64,000 nt of DNA from contig NC_087070.1 of the NCBI RefSeq assembly GCF_963678635.1, forward strand, positions 16,001,840-16,065,839, read 5' to 3'. This DNA comes from Symsagittifera roscoffensis. Its lineage: Eukaryota > Xenacoelomorpha > Acoela > Convolutidae. Positions 22,991 through 33,044 of the stretch are shown here, one piece after another; position 1 is the first letter of the stretch; each line of letters starts with the position of its first letter. Both the position numbers and the translations under genes were made by a program. Below the pieces are notes generated by a model. It was not told where the DNA came from and did no database searches. It was given only the letters and a program-made list of their open reading frames with translations.

Positions 22991-24449
22991 GATTCGATGA
23001 GTTATTGCGACTAATGGTGAGTACAAGACGAGGATGAACTGATTTCAATTAAGCGGCCAAATGCTCCCATCAAATTTAGAGTGCACTGATACTATCACCA
23101 AACCCATCTTAATCGATAACACCAGTTCTAATTGGATTATCAAAATTAGGTCCACCGATGTCTAATAATTTTTCCACTCTTTTAACTTTGTATCACACCA
23201 AGCGACTGCAGCTTCTATGTACTTCTTATCAGTGAAGCAGTCCTTATCAGTGAAGCAATAAGTCCTGCACCAAGTTTCATTTGATTTGACTCATTAAATT
23301 TTTCCTCAGTTCTATCTTTTTTACAGTTTATGCTCCATTCTATTCAATTTTCGAGTAAAAAAAAAGTACAAGTCCTTGATGCCGTCATTTTCATATGGGA
23401 AAGTGCAATACTTTTATCATTAATCAGCGATTGATGCGTAAAAATTAAATGGTCTAAATGGCTGAGAATTGCCATACTTAGCGTTCAAGAAGACAAAAAA
23501 AAACTCGCAACTTGGAATATAAGAAACTTTCAAGAACACAAGGACGGTTGTGACATCAGCAGAAAAAGTTCGAGAAAGAAGAAGCTATCTTTTAACCCCA
23601 GATGGCTGAATAGGACTCGATGGTCTTTTTTGAACATGCTGGGAGTGTAAAAAAAAATTGTAATCATCGATGACCCTTTTGTGTCCCAGTGCACAGTTCA
23701 TTTGGTCGACAAACCTCAGGATTTTGCGGCAAACGAACTATCAGGCAGTGGCTGTTCATAAATTAGGAACTCAGATTTGAAAAACAAGTCATATACCGAA
23801 TCAGGCAAACGAGTCGGAAAATCACTGCCCGACGGTTGAATAACATCCAATGATGCTGAGAAACCTAGACCCGAAAAAAAACAAATGAGGAGGAAAAATC
23901 GCAGACTATTTTGATTCGCCAGAAAGAAAACGTCACCATTTTGAAAATCACTCCATGCAACAACGGTGTAATGCAGGTAAAACTATCATGTAATTAATCA
24001 ACTGTGTAACTAATCCACATTTTAATCACGTCCAATATCCTGATATACTGTTTATCTATTTGTCGATTTCACCTGATATTCTGGAAATTTATACTGCATT
24101 TCACCTGGTCGCAATTGATTCTGAAGTTTGTGATTATAGCTAGAATTGACTATCTTGCGCGCTGAAGAAAACTTCCGAGTGGAATATTTGAAGTTTGGTT
24201 GAACGGAGAATCATGTTACAGATCGAAAATGCTAAAATTTTCCTGAGAATGCCCGCTGAATTGGAGCAGCTTGCTGAAGAAGATTTTTGTTGTTTGTTAG
24301 CTGTTTGTTATAATTCGAGTTTTGAAAAAACTTTGACTGCTTCACTTGTGCCTGGTTTTTAGAACATAATTAGTTGCAATCTGAGTGATACCACTCATCC
24401 AATTGGCCAAATTTTTGCAGTGTTTTCGGCAAATTAAAGGTTCGTTGGC

Positions 24450-24812
24450 TTGATAAGGAAAAAATTAGGAGAAATACTCATATTGGTTTCAGCTACACAA
24501 GTATCCAGAAAGGCCATTAGTTTATCATCCACACAGTGTGCTGCTGATATTTTGGGCGGCATAACTTCAGGACTTTTTGGATACCATCAGTCTTGGCATT
24601 CTGTGCTTTTGGAAAAAATGGGATTTTTGCCATCTAAAACTAACGTGAGATGGATACTCTTATCAAATCTCAGAGAGCAAAGAGATTTCCTTATGAGCAC
24701 AACCCGATGCCATATAAATGCATGCCAAGGTAGATATGCCATCGAGGGTAACTACCGAGAGGTGTTTCGAAATATTAAGGCCGTCCATGTTTATACTTAT
24801 GACTTCCATTGA
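24450..24812 (+). CDS. Unidentified 120-codon frame
   Basis: An open frame from a methionine to TGA with a fairly even amino-acid composition, including several Trp, His and Cys residues. I recognise no domain and see no splice context or neighbour that would make it a gene. It may be a remnant of a mobile element or chance. It is listed because it is the longest frame of the 21-26 kb region. Confidence 0.2.
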   Translation: MIRKKLGEILILVSATQVSRKAISLSSTQCAADILGGITSGLFGYHQSWHSVLLEKMGFLPSKTNVRWILLSNLREQRDFLMSTTRCHINACQGRYAIEGNYREVFRNIKAVHVYTYDFH

Positions 24813-25360
24813 ACTACCTAAACTGTTTACTGTTTATTGTTATGACTGTTTGGTTTTTTTGAACTTTCTAAAATAACCGTTTTTAATTTGCCGTTTTTTT
24901 ATTGAAAATTATGGTCTGAAAATGATGCTAGCCAGACAAAACTGTTCTTAGGGATTAAGAATGAATTAATTCAATTGAATGATAATTTCTACCAAGAAAC
25001 TTCTTGCAGATAAAAACTAACAAAACGCGATCAACTACAGCTCAAATTAACAAAACATGAACAACTACATCAAATTTTTGTACAAGGCTAAAATTATCGT
25101 TTTTATTTTGAATTAAGCTGAGGAATTAGCTTACTTCAGTTTGTTCAGCTGGCAGAAATTGAGATTGAAGTAGGGTGTTTGACAGGAATTGAGATCGAAG
25201 TTGATTGTTTGACAGGAATTGAGATTGAACATGTGGTATTTTAACTGATAGCTGATCAACGCAGTAATTGAAAATGAACTTGCTGGTGGCCACTTAGTAT
25301 ATACAGATATAACTTAAAACGCTACTACATATACACATATGGATAAAAAACTGTAATCCC

Positions 25361-25718
25361 CAAACAATATGTGGATTCGACTTACAGTTTGTGGATTCCA
25401 CTTACAATTTGCGGACTTCGCTAACAATTTGCTGATTCCACTCAAAAATTGCGGATTCCGCTCATGATTGCCATTTCCAAAACAGCTTGTTTTTATAAAC
25501 ACTTGTCTTATTGTTTGCTTGTGACTCCACAAACTTTTCCGGATTGCGCGAAGACTTGTTGTTTGTGGAATCCAAAACGATATTTGTTTTTGGAAACCAA
25601 AACAGCAGAGAAGATTTTTAAAAAGTAGCAATGTTGAGGATTCCGCAACAAATCTGATTTTGGCCAGTTTCTGAATCCGCTTACAATGCTAAGAATGCAA
25701 AGTTTGGCCTCGTAATGC
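25361..25718. repeat. GCGGAATCC array, reverse orientation, with one terminal repeat
   Basis: Irregular units of about 21 bp (TTTGCGGATTCCGCTTACAA and variants) run from 25368 to about 25465, with scattered units to 25685. The right end TGCAAAGTTTGGCCTCGTAATG (25697-25718) is the same terminal repeat as at 21345-21366. No left terminus is visible, so this is a truncated relative of the 20727-21366 element. Confidence 0.7.
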
Positions 25719-26014
25719 TGACATGTGAAACATGTGCAGACATTTTCCATTTGATCAAATTTTACCAGATCATTTTACAGTCTGAAAAATATGACAGTCT
25801 GAGCACAAAATTGAAAGGTTATTATACTGCAATCAATTTTTGCAAAATTCCAGGGACTCCAAAAACTACAAATTTAAAAACTAGATTGCGCAACAATTTC
25901 AGTTTTCTGTTAACGCGCAGTGAAGTGGCAAATTATAGGGCTAAGAAATAGTTCCAAATTGAGTTGAGGCGTCCAAACAATGTGTTAGTGTGATAAAAAG
26001 GAGACTTACGATTT

Positions 26015-26330
26015 CAGGGAGGCCTGGAGAGCGCCCTCCCTCTCGCCTACCAGTTTTTCTTTGTAATATTGACCTCTGACCACCCGAAGGGTCCCTCTGG
26101 TAATTTTACAGGTTATCTAGATTTTGCCGACCGACATTAAAGTTATACTAAAGGCGTATTCGGCGCCAATATATAATAGTTATGAATGGAGGAGAAAGCG
26201 CGCGCCAAAAAACGCAATCTTGTTGGTCAAAACTTTCCAAAAATTGCCTAAAACCAACCTTCTTTTTTGCCTATTTTGTAAAACTTCAAAAAATGTGATC
26301 AAACTTTTTTGTATGCTCATGAGATTGCGC
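26015..26330. repeat. CAGGGGCGGATTTAG-type MITE, truncated copy 2
   Basis: Starts CAGGGAGGCCTGGAGAGCG and keeps the GGCGTATTCGGCGCCAATATATAATAG and GAGGAGAAAGCGCGCGCCAAAAAACG blocks, with GTCAAAACTTTCC following, all shared with 29784-30136 and 57297-57385. The right terminus is not recognisable. Confidence 0.6.
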
Positions 26331-26651
26331 GTGGGATGTAATTATTAGAAAAAATGGAAAAGCGCTTTTCTGATGACTTTTTTTGCCAAAAACGACATCT
26401 CATACGTTAAAGGCAGTTCGAACATTCAAAGTTTTGTTACCAGCAGATTTGTTTACATTAAAATACAATCTGGCTGATTCTACACATTTATTGCAAAGTC
26501 GTTCTAAGTTACTCAATAATTTACACGCACTGTTCAAAGGTGACTTAATCATTTTGGCTGAACTGGAGATTGTATCAGTAACTTTTAATAAGCTTTATCA
26601 TCGTTTATTCAACTGGTTCAACAGCGTTTAAAACGATACCATATACTCAAA

Positions 26652-29600
26652 ATGGTGATGAAATTCGGCTACTGGAAGCCTCGTGCGCTCGGTGAGCCAA
26701 TCAAAATGCTGCTAGAGTACCTGGAGGAGCCATATGAGTGGAAATATTACGAGCCCGACAACATCGCCGAGTGGTTTGAACAGGATAAGTATAATCTGGG
26801 GATACATTTTCCCAACTTACCCTGGATGATAGACGGGGACGTGAAGATTGCCCAGTCCATGGCGATTTTGAAGTACATCGGAAGGAAACATGGCATGTTT
26901 GGGGGCGCGACTAACGAAGAAATTACACAACAGGTAAGACATTTTTCGAAAAACTGAGATAGGGACCAGTTTTGAGTTTATGTAAGTGCTATCAATTATT
27001 CTAGATAGACACCAGTTTGAGTTTATGTAAGTGCTATCAATTCTTCTTTCTGTCTGGGGACCTGCTATCTTGACCTTGCGATCTCTAATGTCCGATAGAA
27101 TCTGAAATAAAAGGGTGCAGTAAGATTTCGATTTGATGCCTAACAGTTTGTCTACAATAAAACTTATTAACAACCTTTTTGAATTTCCAAACTTACGACT
27201 TTAACATGGCGCAGCCAGCAGAGAAAAAAGGAGGGAGGAAAAATCCATTAAATATAGTAGCATTTTGGGAAACACGAACGCCGGAACCTCCAGTATATTG
27301 GGAGGAGTGGATAATATAATTTCACTGGGGGATGATAGCAAAATACGACATTGATCCCGATGATTTCTATTTTGCGAGTACTTTAAATGCCGTGGCTATC
27401 ACGGCGTTACCTGAAGAAGTCAAGGGAAAAAACCGCCTCGATTCGGAAACAAAGTTAAAATCTAGCTTGTATCTTTATATCGGAGATGAGGCGCAACGCA
27501 TATTCAAAGCACGGAAACCGACGGTTACCGTGCTTTGATCCGAGACAACATCAGAGACAACATCAGAGACAGGAACCCACGAGCAAAGGAGATTGTTACA
27601 AGATTAGGACAATATTACGCCCAGCATTACAACGATTTCGCAGTACGGGAGAATTTCCTGTGGATGGACGGCCGGTTAGCAATACCGAAGGACCTATCAT
27701 CAGCAATTCTGAATCGCCTCCATTATAACCATCATGGGCGGGATAAGATGTTCGCGGCCGCAAAGGACGCGTGGATTCCCCTTATGCACCGAAATATCGC
27801 GGCCACAGCCAAATACTGCAAAAGTTGCTTAGAAGCAGGAAAAAACCTTAAACCGGACATTCCGAATAATGATATGGGGGAAACGTATGATCCTAAGGAA
27901 CCAAATGATTTGGTCCAATTAGACTTCTGGGGTCCAGTAAACTATGTTAGGGGTCGAAAAAAATATGTACTTGTAGCAGTAGATACTTTCTCGCATTGGC
28001 CGTCGGCGTATGTTTGTTCAAGCAACAAATCAAAAAATGTATTGAAGTTCCTAAGGAAGTACATAAATAGTCATGGACATCCAAGGAAATTGCACATGGA
28101 TCAAGCCACGGGGTTTTTCTCTAACGAAATTAAAAATTTCTGTAACTACGAAGGTATCGAACTTCTTAAATCTCCGGTTGAGGATCATCGCGCAACAGGA
28201 ATGGTTGAACGGACTATTGGGTCGATAAAAAATTACGTGTTGACTTATCTCCAGGAAAATAGAAACTACAAGTTTGGGGAGATGATATCCCGTGCGCTTA
28301 GTGCATTACGTTTCGTGCCACACTCTAAAACTAAACTAACGCCGTTCGAAGCATACCATGGTCGAGAAGCAAATACGGCACTGCGAAATTTAACAAAAAA
28401 GCCGTCATTGAAAAACCTAAATTGGAACAATGTGGTTAATCAAAAGTTATCTTGTTTAGACAAGGCGGGAAACCTCCCAGAAGTTGAACTTACCCTAGAT
28501 TGGGAGAAGAGAAATGACTTAGTGTACGCCCCTCAAAATAGGAAAGCTCCAATCATTTTGGACGATGACGTGGTAACGGATCCCAAGGCTCCGGAAGTTG
28601 TGGACCCCAAGGAACTGAGCCCACCCAAGACCCCAACATGGCTGAAAAAGCATAAAACAAGTTCAACAACGGTGTATCAGAGGACCGGGAAGACGGATCC
28701 AAAGGACCCAAGGAGGTATAAACGTTTGCAATTAAAAATTGAAAAAATGACTAAACATACGGTGCAAATGGAAAAAGGGTCGTTACTAAGGCGGAGTGGA
28801 GTGTCTTTTAGATAGGCGGCTGAAGAAAGCCTAATTGGGAATAGAAGCGAGGAGTGCACCCCTGGACGGACTAGAAACGTAGTACACCGGCCTCAAGCGA
28901 ATCAAACAAGTATAAGCGAAAAGCGGAGAAGGACTGAACTGCAATGGAAAATGCAAGAAAATCGACAAAACAGCGAATAGTGGAATACTCGGCGGATGAG
29001 AGCGAGGACGACGACGACGACTACAATAGTGAGTGGGAAATCGGACGAAGGGAACCAACCATAGGTGCGGCGAACGAAGGACAGGATGTACCGTCGGTTA
29101 GTGTGAACTCACCACGATCCGTCGGTGAAAAACGCAATAAAAATCAGTACGAAACGGCGACGCGGAAATCAACACGGCAGAGACGCGGAGTTGACAAAAT
29201 GGGGGGGGGTTATGATCCACCGCATAGAACATAAATGAGGGAATTGACAAGAAGAGAAAAAGGAGAAAAGTAAACCTTAAGAGAGGTTTGGCGGATGAGA
29301 AAACTCAACGAAAACTAAAACTGAACTAGTACATTTAAACTATACCAAACAGTAATATAAAGTTGATAAATTTTATCTACGCTAAAATTTATTTTTGGTT
29401 GCCCGAATGAGATAGGGACCAGTTTTGAGTTTATGTAAGTGCTATCAATTATTCTAGATAGACACCAGTTTGAGTTTATGTAACTGCTATCAATTCTTCT
29501 TTCTGTCTAGGGACCTGCTGTCTTGACCTTGCGATCTCTAATTTCCGATGGAATCTGAAATAAAAGAGTGCAGTAAGATTTCGATTTGATATCTAACAGT

Positions 29601-32600
29601 TTGTCTACAATAAAACTTATTAACAACTTTTTTGAATTTCCAAACTTACGACTATAACAAAACCATAAAAAACACGATCCAAATAAACATTACAAATAGG
29701 AAAAAAAAACGAGCTAGAATTTTTTTATTCGACTACATTTATGGAAAAACTTACTATTGAAAGTTAAGGTTTTGCTGAAGATCAGGGGCGGATTTAGAAG
29801 AGCGACAGGGGACGGACGTACTCCCTCAGGTATTCGACCCCCTCACCAACCAAAGGGACCCCTTTGAAACTATTCTGTGACATCCATTTTTGACAAACCA
29901 ACCGTAAAATTTTTCCAAAAGCGCCTTTGGTGCCAATATATTCTAATTTTGAAATGGAGCGCGCGCCAAAAAAAGCGTTCGGCCTGCGGCGATATCTTTT
30001 TGGTCAAAATACTGTCTTAATAGTGTTCTAGGAGTGCCCTAATTTGGTCGACCTATAAAATTCAAAAATGCCGTCCCCCCTCCTCCCACCCCCCCCCCCC
30101 CCCCCCCCCCTCGAGAAAATTCTAGATCCAATCCTGCAAAAGATTAAAGAAATTGTGATTCGCGCCTAACCAAACTTATGAAACTTCCCTAATTAAATTA
30201 AATCAATACATGGTTTCAAACTGCGTTGCAGCTTCATAGTCAATTTAGTTTTTTTTTCTTGACAGGAGACGTTGCTGGAGACTGCCAACGACCTGAAAGT
30301 GAAAATGATGGCACTTGTTTACAGTGAGGGAGACTTCGAAACCAAGAAAAAGGTTGATCCATTTTGAAACATCAGAATAAGTTTTAACGACTGTAGTTTG
30401 TTTCCGGTCTCTGTGCAAAAAGCAAAGAATGTTCAGATGATAGTTAATCTGCAAAAGTAGATGAGAACTTTTAAAAAAATCCTACAAAATCAAATTTTTC
30501 GTCAAACCATTTTTTTGGAAACTTTTCTTTTTAAAGTCTGAATTATGTCTAAAAACGCTTTCATATGATAATTCAGTTGATTCTATTTCAGTCCTTACGG
30601 GTTTTCTTTGTGCCAGTCAGAATCAGTTGAAAAATCGGCTCTTTCCCAGTTTCACGCCCCCTCGTAAACTTACAAAATGAAGCTGCTGTGAAAAATTATT
30701 CACACGGCATTTTGCATGTAAAAAACATCGTAAAAAATTGTTCACCTGTTCATGCTGACACGTTTTAATGTAGTTTATAATAAATAAAGTCGTTTTAAAT
30801 ACACTTTCAAATACCGAATTTCAGAAAAAGCAAAGGGGGACTGAAAAAGAGCCAAAAAATTCAGCTGTTTCTATNNNNNNNNNNNNNNNNNNNNNNNNNN
30901 NNNNNNNNNNNNNNNNNNNNNNNNNNNNNNNNNNNNNNNNNNNNNNNNNNNNNNNNNNNNNNNNNNNNNNNNNNNNNNNNNNNNNNNNNNNNNNNNNNNN
31001 NNNNNNNNNNNNNNNNNNNNNNNNNNNNNNNNNNNNNNNNNNNNNNNNNNNNNNNNNNNNNNNNNNNNNNNNNNCATCATAATCGATTTTTTTCGTTACA
31101 ACACAATCCATTAAAATCCATTATAAAGGATTATAATCTATTTAAAATCCATTATTCCATTATAATGGATTATAATCCACTTAAAATCGATTATATTTGA
31201 TTATAACGGATTAAATTCTACACATTTTTTTGCAAAATCCTGTGGAAAACTTGCAACATTTTTGCGTTACTCACGACCTACTCGCAGTCTAAACCTACTC
31301 GTATTACCCCCCCCCCCTTTGCCCCTCATCCGCATTTGCCCAAACATTCCCCCCACTACCCTACTTTTATCCCTACGCCCACCCCCATGTTTACCAAAGT
31401 TTATCCTTAGGGGGAGTTTATAACAACCCCCCCCCCCAGTTACAGTTTACCCCCCCCCCCCAGCTTTCCATTACCATTTTGAACGGGGACGGGGGAGGGA
31501 GTATACTCAGTTTTCAGGTTACCCTCCCTCCACATCCCCCCCTCACGTTTAGTAAAGGGGGGCTTTAAACTAAGATGGGGGAGTTAATCGAGGAGGGGTA
31601 AACTGTGTGGGGGGTTGGGGTATACTGGGGGGGGGGGGGCTTTTTGTAGATCATTAACCCCCTCCTTATAAGTCTACCAATAAATATCCCCCCATAAAGG
31701 GGGGCGAATGGCGGTTGTCGTAAGCTGGCAGTTGGGTGGGGGGGGGGGGCGGAGGGAAACGGGGGTGTAAGCAGGAGGAAAACGGGGGGGGGTGTAAAAA
31801 GGGGTTATGGGTAAACAGGGAGGGGGTAAACGGGGTATATAAGACAAAAATTATAAAAATTGATAGTGAAATGTAACATTTTATGAAACCTAATACGTAG
31901 CAACTGCACTAAACAGGAAATGCAAAAATTTTGAACAAAATTGTAATTTTCTTGAATAACCTCTCGAAAAAATCCATTATAATTGATTATAACCATTATA
32001 AGGGATTATATTGGCATAAAAAATTTAAGAAAATAAATCATTTATAATGGATTATAATCGAATTTTCCTGAAGTTTTATAGAGACTGGCTATAAAATGAC
32101 AATATAATCGATTATTATTATCCATGGAATTCCAGTGCGGAAAACTATCTTTTCTTTATTCTGTAGAAGGTTTAGTCGAGAAATATTTTATGGGTATTTC
32201 AGATCAATTAAGCAAACCTATACTCCCTCCATTCTCGCGTGAGGGGTGGGGGGGGGGAGATAGCTCAATAGGTAATTGAGGCATTGTTTATAACCACTTC
32301 AAATTGTTTGAATGATGATATGAAACCATAAATCAGTTTCTTCAACGATAGTGGAAAGGCACCTTTTTTCTGTCCTAAATGGAAACAAAAAGCAATTTAA
32401 ATGTGCTGCGGAGAATAGTTTTTGATATTCAGATTTAAGGCTAGAGCGCCAACCCTATTAAGTCGCTTTGCTCGATGAGGTCATGGTCGCACAAAAAAAA
32501 TTGCAAAAAAAATTTGAAAAAAATTTGATTGTTTCTTTTTCAAGTTTTTTTCTCAAAACTCAAAAAAAAATAAACTTCACTCAGTCAATTGATTGCGTGC

Positions 32601-33044
32601 TACGAACACATTCACCGTGTACTCGCGTTTGCTGACGTCTTTTTGTAGCGTTTTACTGTTTTTGTTGGGGGGGGGGGAGATTGATAAACTGATTCGTTAT
32701 TTCTTTTATCTCAGTTTTATTTTTATGGCTACTTCATCAGCTCATTTTTTTATCAAGGTGTTTGTGGAAAACATGAAGAAAAATCTCTACTTCTACGAGA
32801 AATATTTCTCAACACACAAATGGCTCCTTGGTGACAAACTATTTGTCGGAGATTTCCTTTATGGTCAGGAATGGATGGGATCGTGTGTTTGGAGCCGTCT
32901 ATTCTGGCTGACTTTCCGAACGTCGCTCGCTACCAGAAGGAGTTCGAGAGCATCCCGAAGATTGAAAAATACTTGAAGAGTGAGAAGTTTAAGAAGTTTC
33001 CCATCAATGGGCCGATGGGCCAATGGGGCGGAGAGTATGAGTAG
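26652..33044 (+). CDS. Mu-class glutathione S-transferase (3 exons, frame break in exon 3)
   Basis: Cytosolic GST that conjugates glutathione to electrophiles. Exon 1 (26652-26933, donor GTAAGA) encodes the thioredoxin-fold N-domain. GYW with the expected catalytic Tyr7 is near the start, and FPNLPWMIDG and KIAQSMAILKYIGRKH are the glutathione-site motifs. Exon 2 (30266-30352, after TTGACAG) starts ETLLETANDL, and exon 3 (32758-33044, after TATCAAG) starts VFVENMKKNL. Both introns are phase 0. Exon 3 ends in a clear Mu C-terminus (ADFPNVARYQKEFESIPKIEKYL...GGEYE-stop). However, its first half (to VGDFLYGQ) and its second half lie in different frames, and its 287 nt are not divisible by three from phase 0. 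The break lies at about 32862-32900. Total length would be about 218 residues, normal for the class. Either an assembly indel or a disabling mutation explains it. Intron 1 carries a retrotransposon 21 bp past the donor. Confidence 0.9.
26955..27206 (+). repeat. 5' LTR of the gypsy element
   Basis: 252 bp, TG...CA termini (TGAGATAGGGACC to CGACTTTAACA). It contains an internal duplication of the CAGTTTTGAGTTTATGTAAGTGCTATCAATT segment, and AATAAA at about 27156. It matches 29408-29659 apart from about 10 substitutions. Confidence 0.95.
27206..27537 (+). pseudogene. Gag N-terminal fragment of the gypsy element
   Basis: The ATG overlaps the last LTR base (MAQPAEKKGGRK...). The frame continues through TPEPPVYWEEWII and then meets TAA at about 27317. 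The same frame resumes with the Gag matrix/capsid-like segment KYDIDPDDFYFASTLNAVAI...DSETKLKSSLYLYIGDEAQRIF to a TGA at 27536-27538. Gag of this type is normally several times longer, so the rest was lost in the internal deletion. The early stop makes even this part a pseudogene. Confidence 0.7.
27207..27223 (+). other. Primer-binding site
   Basis: TGGCGCAGCCAGCAGAG directly follows the 5' LTR, as expected for a minus-strand tRNA primer-binding site. The TGGCGC start is common among Ty3/gypsy elements. I do not name the tRNA. Confidence 0.65.
27535..28815 (+). CDS. Ty3/gypsy integrase (Pol C-terminal part)
   Basis: A 426-codon uninterrupted frame. It starts near the deletion junction (residues 1-12 are a short RDNI repeat), runs through a segment like the RNase H-integrase linker, and holds a complete integrase. 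The zinc-binding HHCC is H63, H67, C95, C98. The catalytic core has D130 (VQLDFWGP), D189 (HMDQATGFFSN) and E225 (TGMVERT), a D,D-35-E spacing. Residues about 260-290 hold the helix before the C-terminal domain (LTPFEAYHGREANTAL), and the tail is Pro- and Lys-rich. No inactivating change is visible in the core. The start Met is probably not native, since integrase is normally cut from a Pol polyprotein. Whether the protein is made is unknown. Confidence 0.85.
   Translation: MIRDNIRDNIRDRNPRAKEIVTRLGQYYAQHYNDFAVRENFLWMDGRLAIPKDLSSAILNRLHYNHHGRDKMFAAAKDAWIPLMHRNIAATAKYCKSCLEAGKNLKPDIPNNDMGETYDPKEPNDLVQLDFWGPVNYVRGRKKYVLVAVDTFSHWPSAYVCSSNKSKNVLKFLRKYINSHGHPRKLHMDQATGFFSNEIKNFCNYEGIELLKSPVEDHRATGMVERTIGSIKNYVLTYLQENRNYKFGEMISRALSALRFVPHSKTKLTPFEAYHGREANTALRNLTKKPSLKNLNWNNVVNQKLSCLDKAGNLPEVELTLDWEKRNDLVYAPQNRKAPIILDDDVVTDPKAPEVVDPKELSPPKTPTWLKKHKTSSTTVYQRTGKTDPKDPRRYKRLQLKIEKMTKHTVQMEKGSLLRRSGVSFR
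28944..29234 (+). CDS. Small charged ORF downstream of integrase
   Basis: 96 codons between the integrase stop and the 3' LTR. The N-terminal half has a run of acidic residues (DESEDDDDDYNSEWE). The C-terminal half is basic, with TRKSTRQRRGVDKMGGGYDPP, which resembles the RRSTR-type tail that ends many Ty3/gypsy Pol proteins. It may therefore be the Pol C-terminus cut off by stops at 28813-28900, or a small accessory ORF. I recognise no domain. Confidence 0.4.
   Translation: MENARKSTKQRIVEYSADESEDDDDDYNSEWEIGRREPTIGAANEGQDVPSVSVNSPRSVGEKRNKNQYETATRKSTRQRRGVDKMGGGYDPPHRT
29408..29659 (+). repeat. 3' LTR of the gypsy element
   Basis: 252 bp, TGAGATAGGGACC to CGACTATAACA, about 96% identical to the 5' LTR and followed by the AAAC target duplication. 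Confidence 0.95.
29784..30136. mobile_element. CAGGGGCGGATTTAG-type MITE, copy 3
   Basis: 353 bp in GST intron 1. The left terminus is CAGGGGCGGATTTAGAAGAGCG; the right terminus is the complement of GAAAATTCTAGATCCAATCCTG. It contains the GATTCGACC-like, GGTGCCAATATATTCTAATTTTGA and GCGCGCGCCAAAAAAAGCG blocks of the family. A run of more than 20 C lies just inside the right terminus (about 30088-30110). Confidence 0.8.
30637..30853. mobile_element. MITE with GGCTCTTT...AAAGAGCC ends, related to the 4.2-kb repeat
   Basis: Ends GGCTCTTTCCCAGTTTCACGCCCC and GGGGGACTGAAAAAGAGCC. The middle shares CATGCTGACACGTTTTAATG with the tandem units at 4221 and 4640. The outermost eight bases equal those of the 15847-16000 family, but the interior differs. 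It lies in GST intron 2, 21 bp before the assembly gap. Confidence 0.65.
30875..31074. other. Assembly gap (200 N)
   Basis: Two hundred Ns in GST intron 2. The round number suggests a placeholder, not a measured length. The right side enters a GATTATAATC array, which probably caused the break in assembly. Confidence 0.98.
31075..31215. repeat. GATTATAATC-type array
   Basis: About 140 bp of near-continuous decamer units (ATCCATTATAAAGGATTATAATC and similar) starting directly at the assembly gap. Confidence 0.8.
31300..31830. repeat. Zone of poly-C then poly-G tracts
   Basis: About 530 bp. The left part (31305-31560) is dominated by C runs of 5-12 separated by short AT-rich spacers (TTTACCCCC, AGTTACAG). 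From about 31480 onward G runs of 5-14 dominate (GGGGTAAAC, TATACTGGGGG). Spacers in the two halves are partly complementary (GTTTAC and GTAAAC), so the zone is an irregular inverted repeat. Many stretches satisfy the G3+N1-7 pattern for G-quadruplexes on one strand or the other. Confidence 0.85.
31970..32125. repeat. GATTATAATC-type array
   Basis: A second block of degenerate units in GST intron 2 (TTATAATTGATTATAACCATTATAAGG and similar). Confidence 0.7.
32255..32325 (+). other. Possible tRNA-like fragment
   Basis: GAGATAGCTCAATAGGTAATTGAGGC looks like the start of a tRNA, with an A-box-like TAGCTCAATAGG and a D arm that can pair through CTC/GAG. It is followed by a TTTATAA loop-like segment and a poor B-box-like TTGTTTGAATGAT. 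The anticodon and acceptor stems do not pair convincingly. At best it is a tRNA pseudogene or SINE head. Confidence 0.2.

Larger units (their letters stand above)
21434..25360. other. No convincing gene; two coding-like islands
   Basis: Nearly 4 kb without a recognisable gene. Two islands stand out and are listed separately (22437-22990 and 24450-24812). The rest is AT-rich with short chance frames. Confidence 0.35.
26955..29659 (+). mobile_element. Ty3/gypsy LTR retrotransposon, internally deleted, in GST intron 1
   Basis: 2,705 bp bounded by two 252-bp LTRs and a 4-bp target duplication AAAC (26951-26954 and 29660-29663). The internal part is only 2.2 kb: primer-binding site, a Gag N-terminus, then directly the end of RNase H and the integrase, then a short tail. 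The C-terminal Gag, protease, reverse transcriptase and most of RNase H are missing, so the copy cannot move by itself. It is in the same orientation as the host gene. The LTRs differ at about 10 of 252 positions (about 96% identical), so the insertion is fairly young compared with the Copia copies. Confidence 0.93.

Noticed and set aside
30821-31111. Frame spanning the Ns
   Set aside because: Open only because N codons were not counted as stops.
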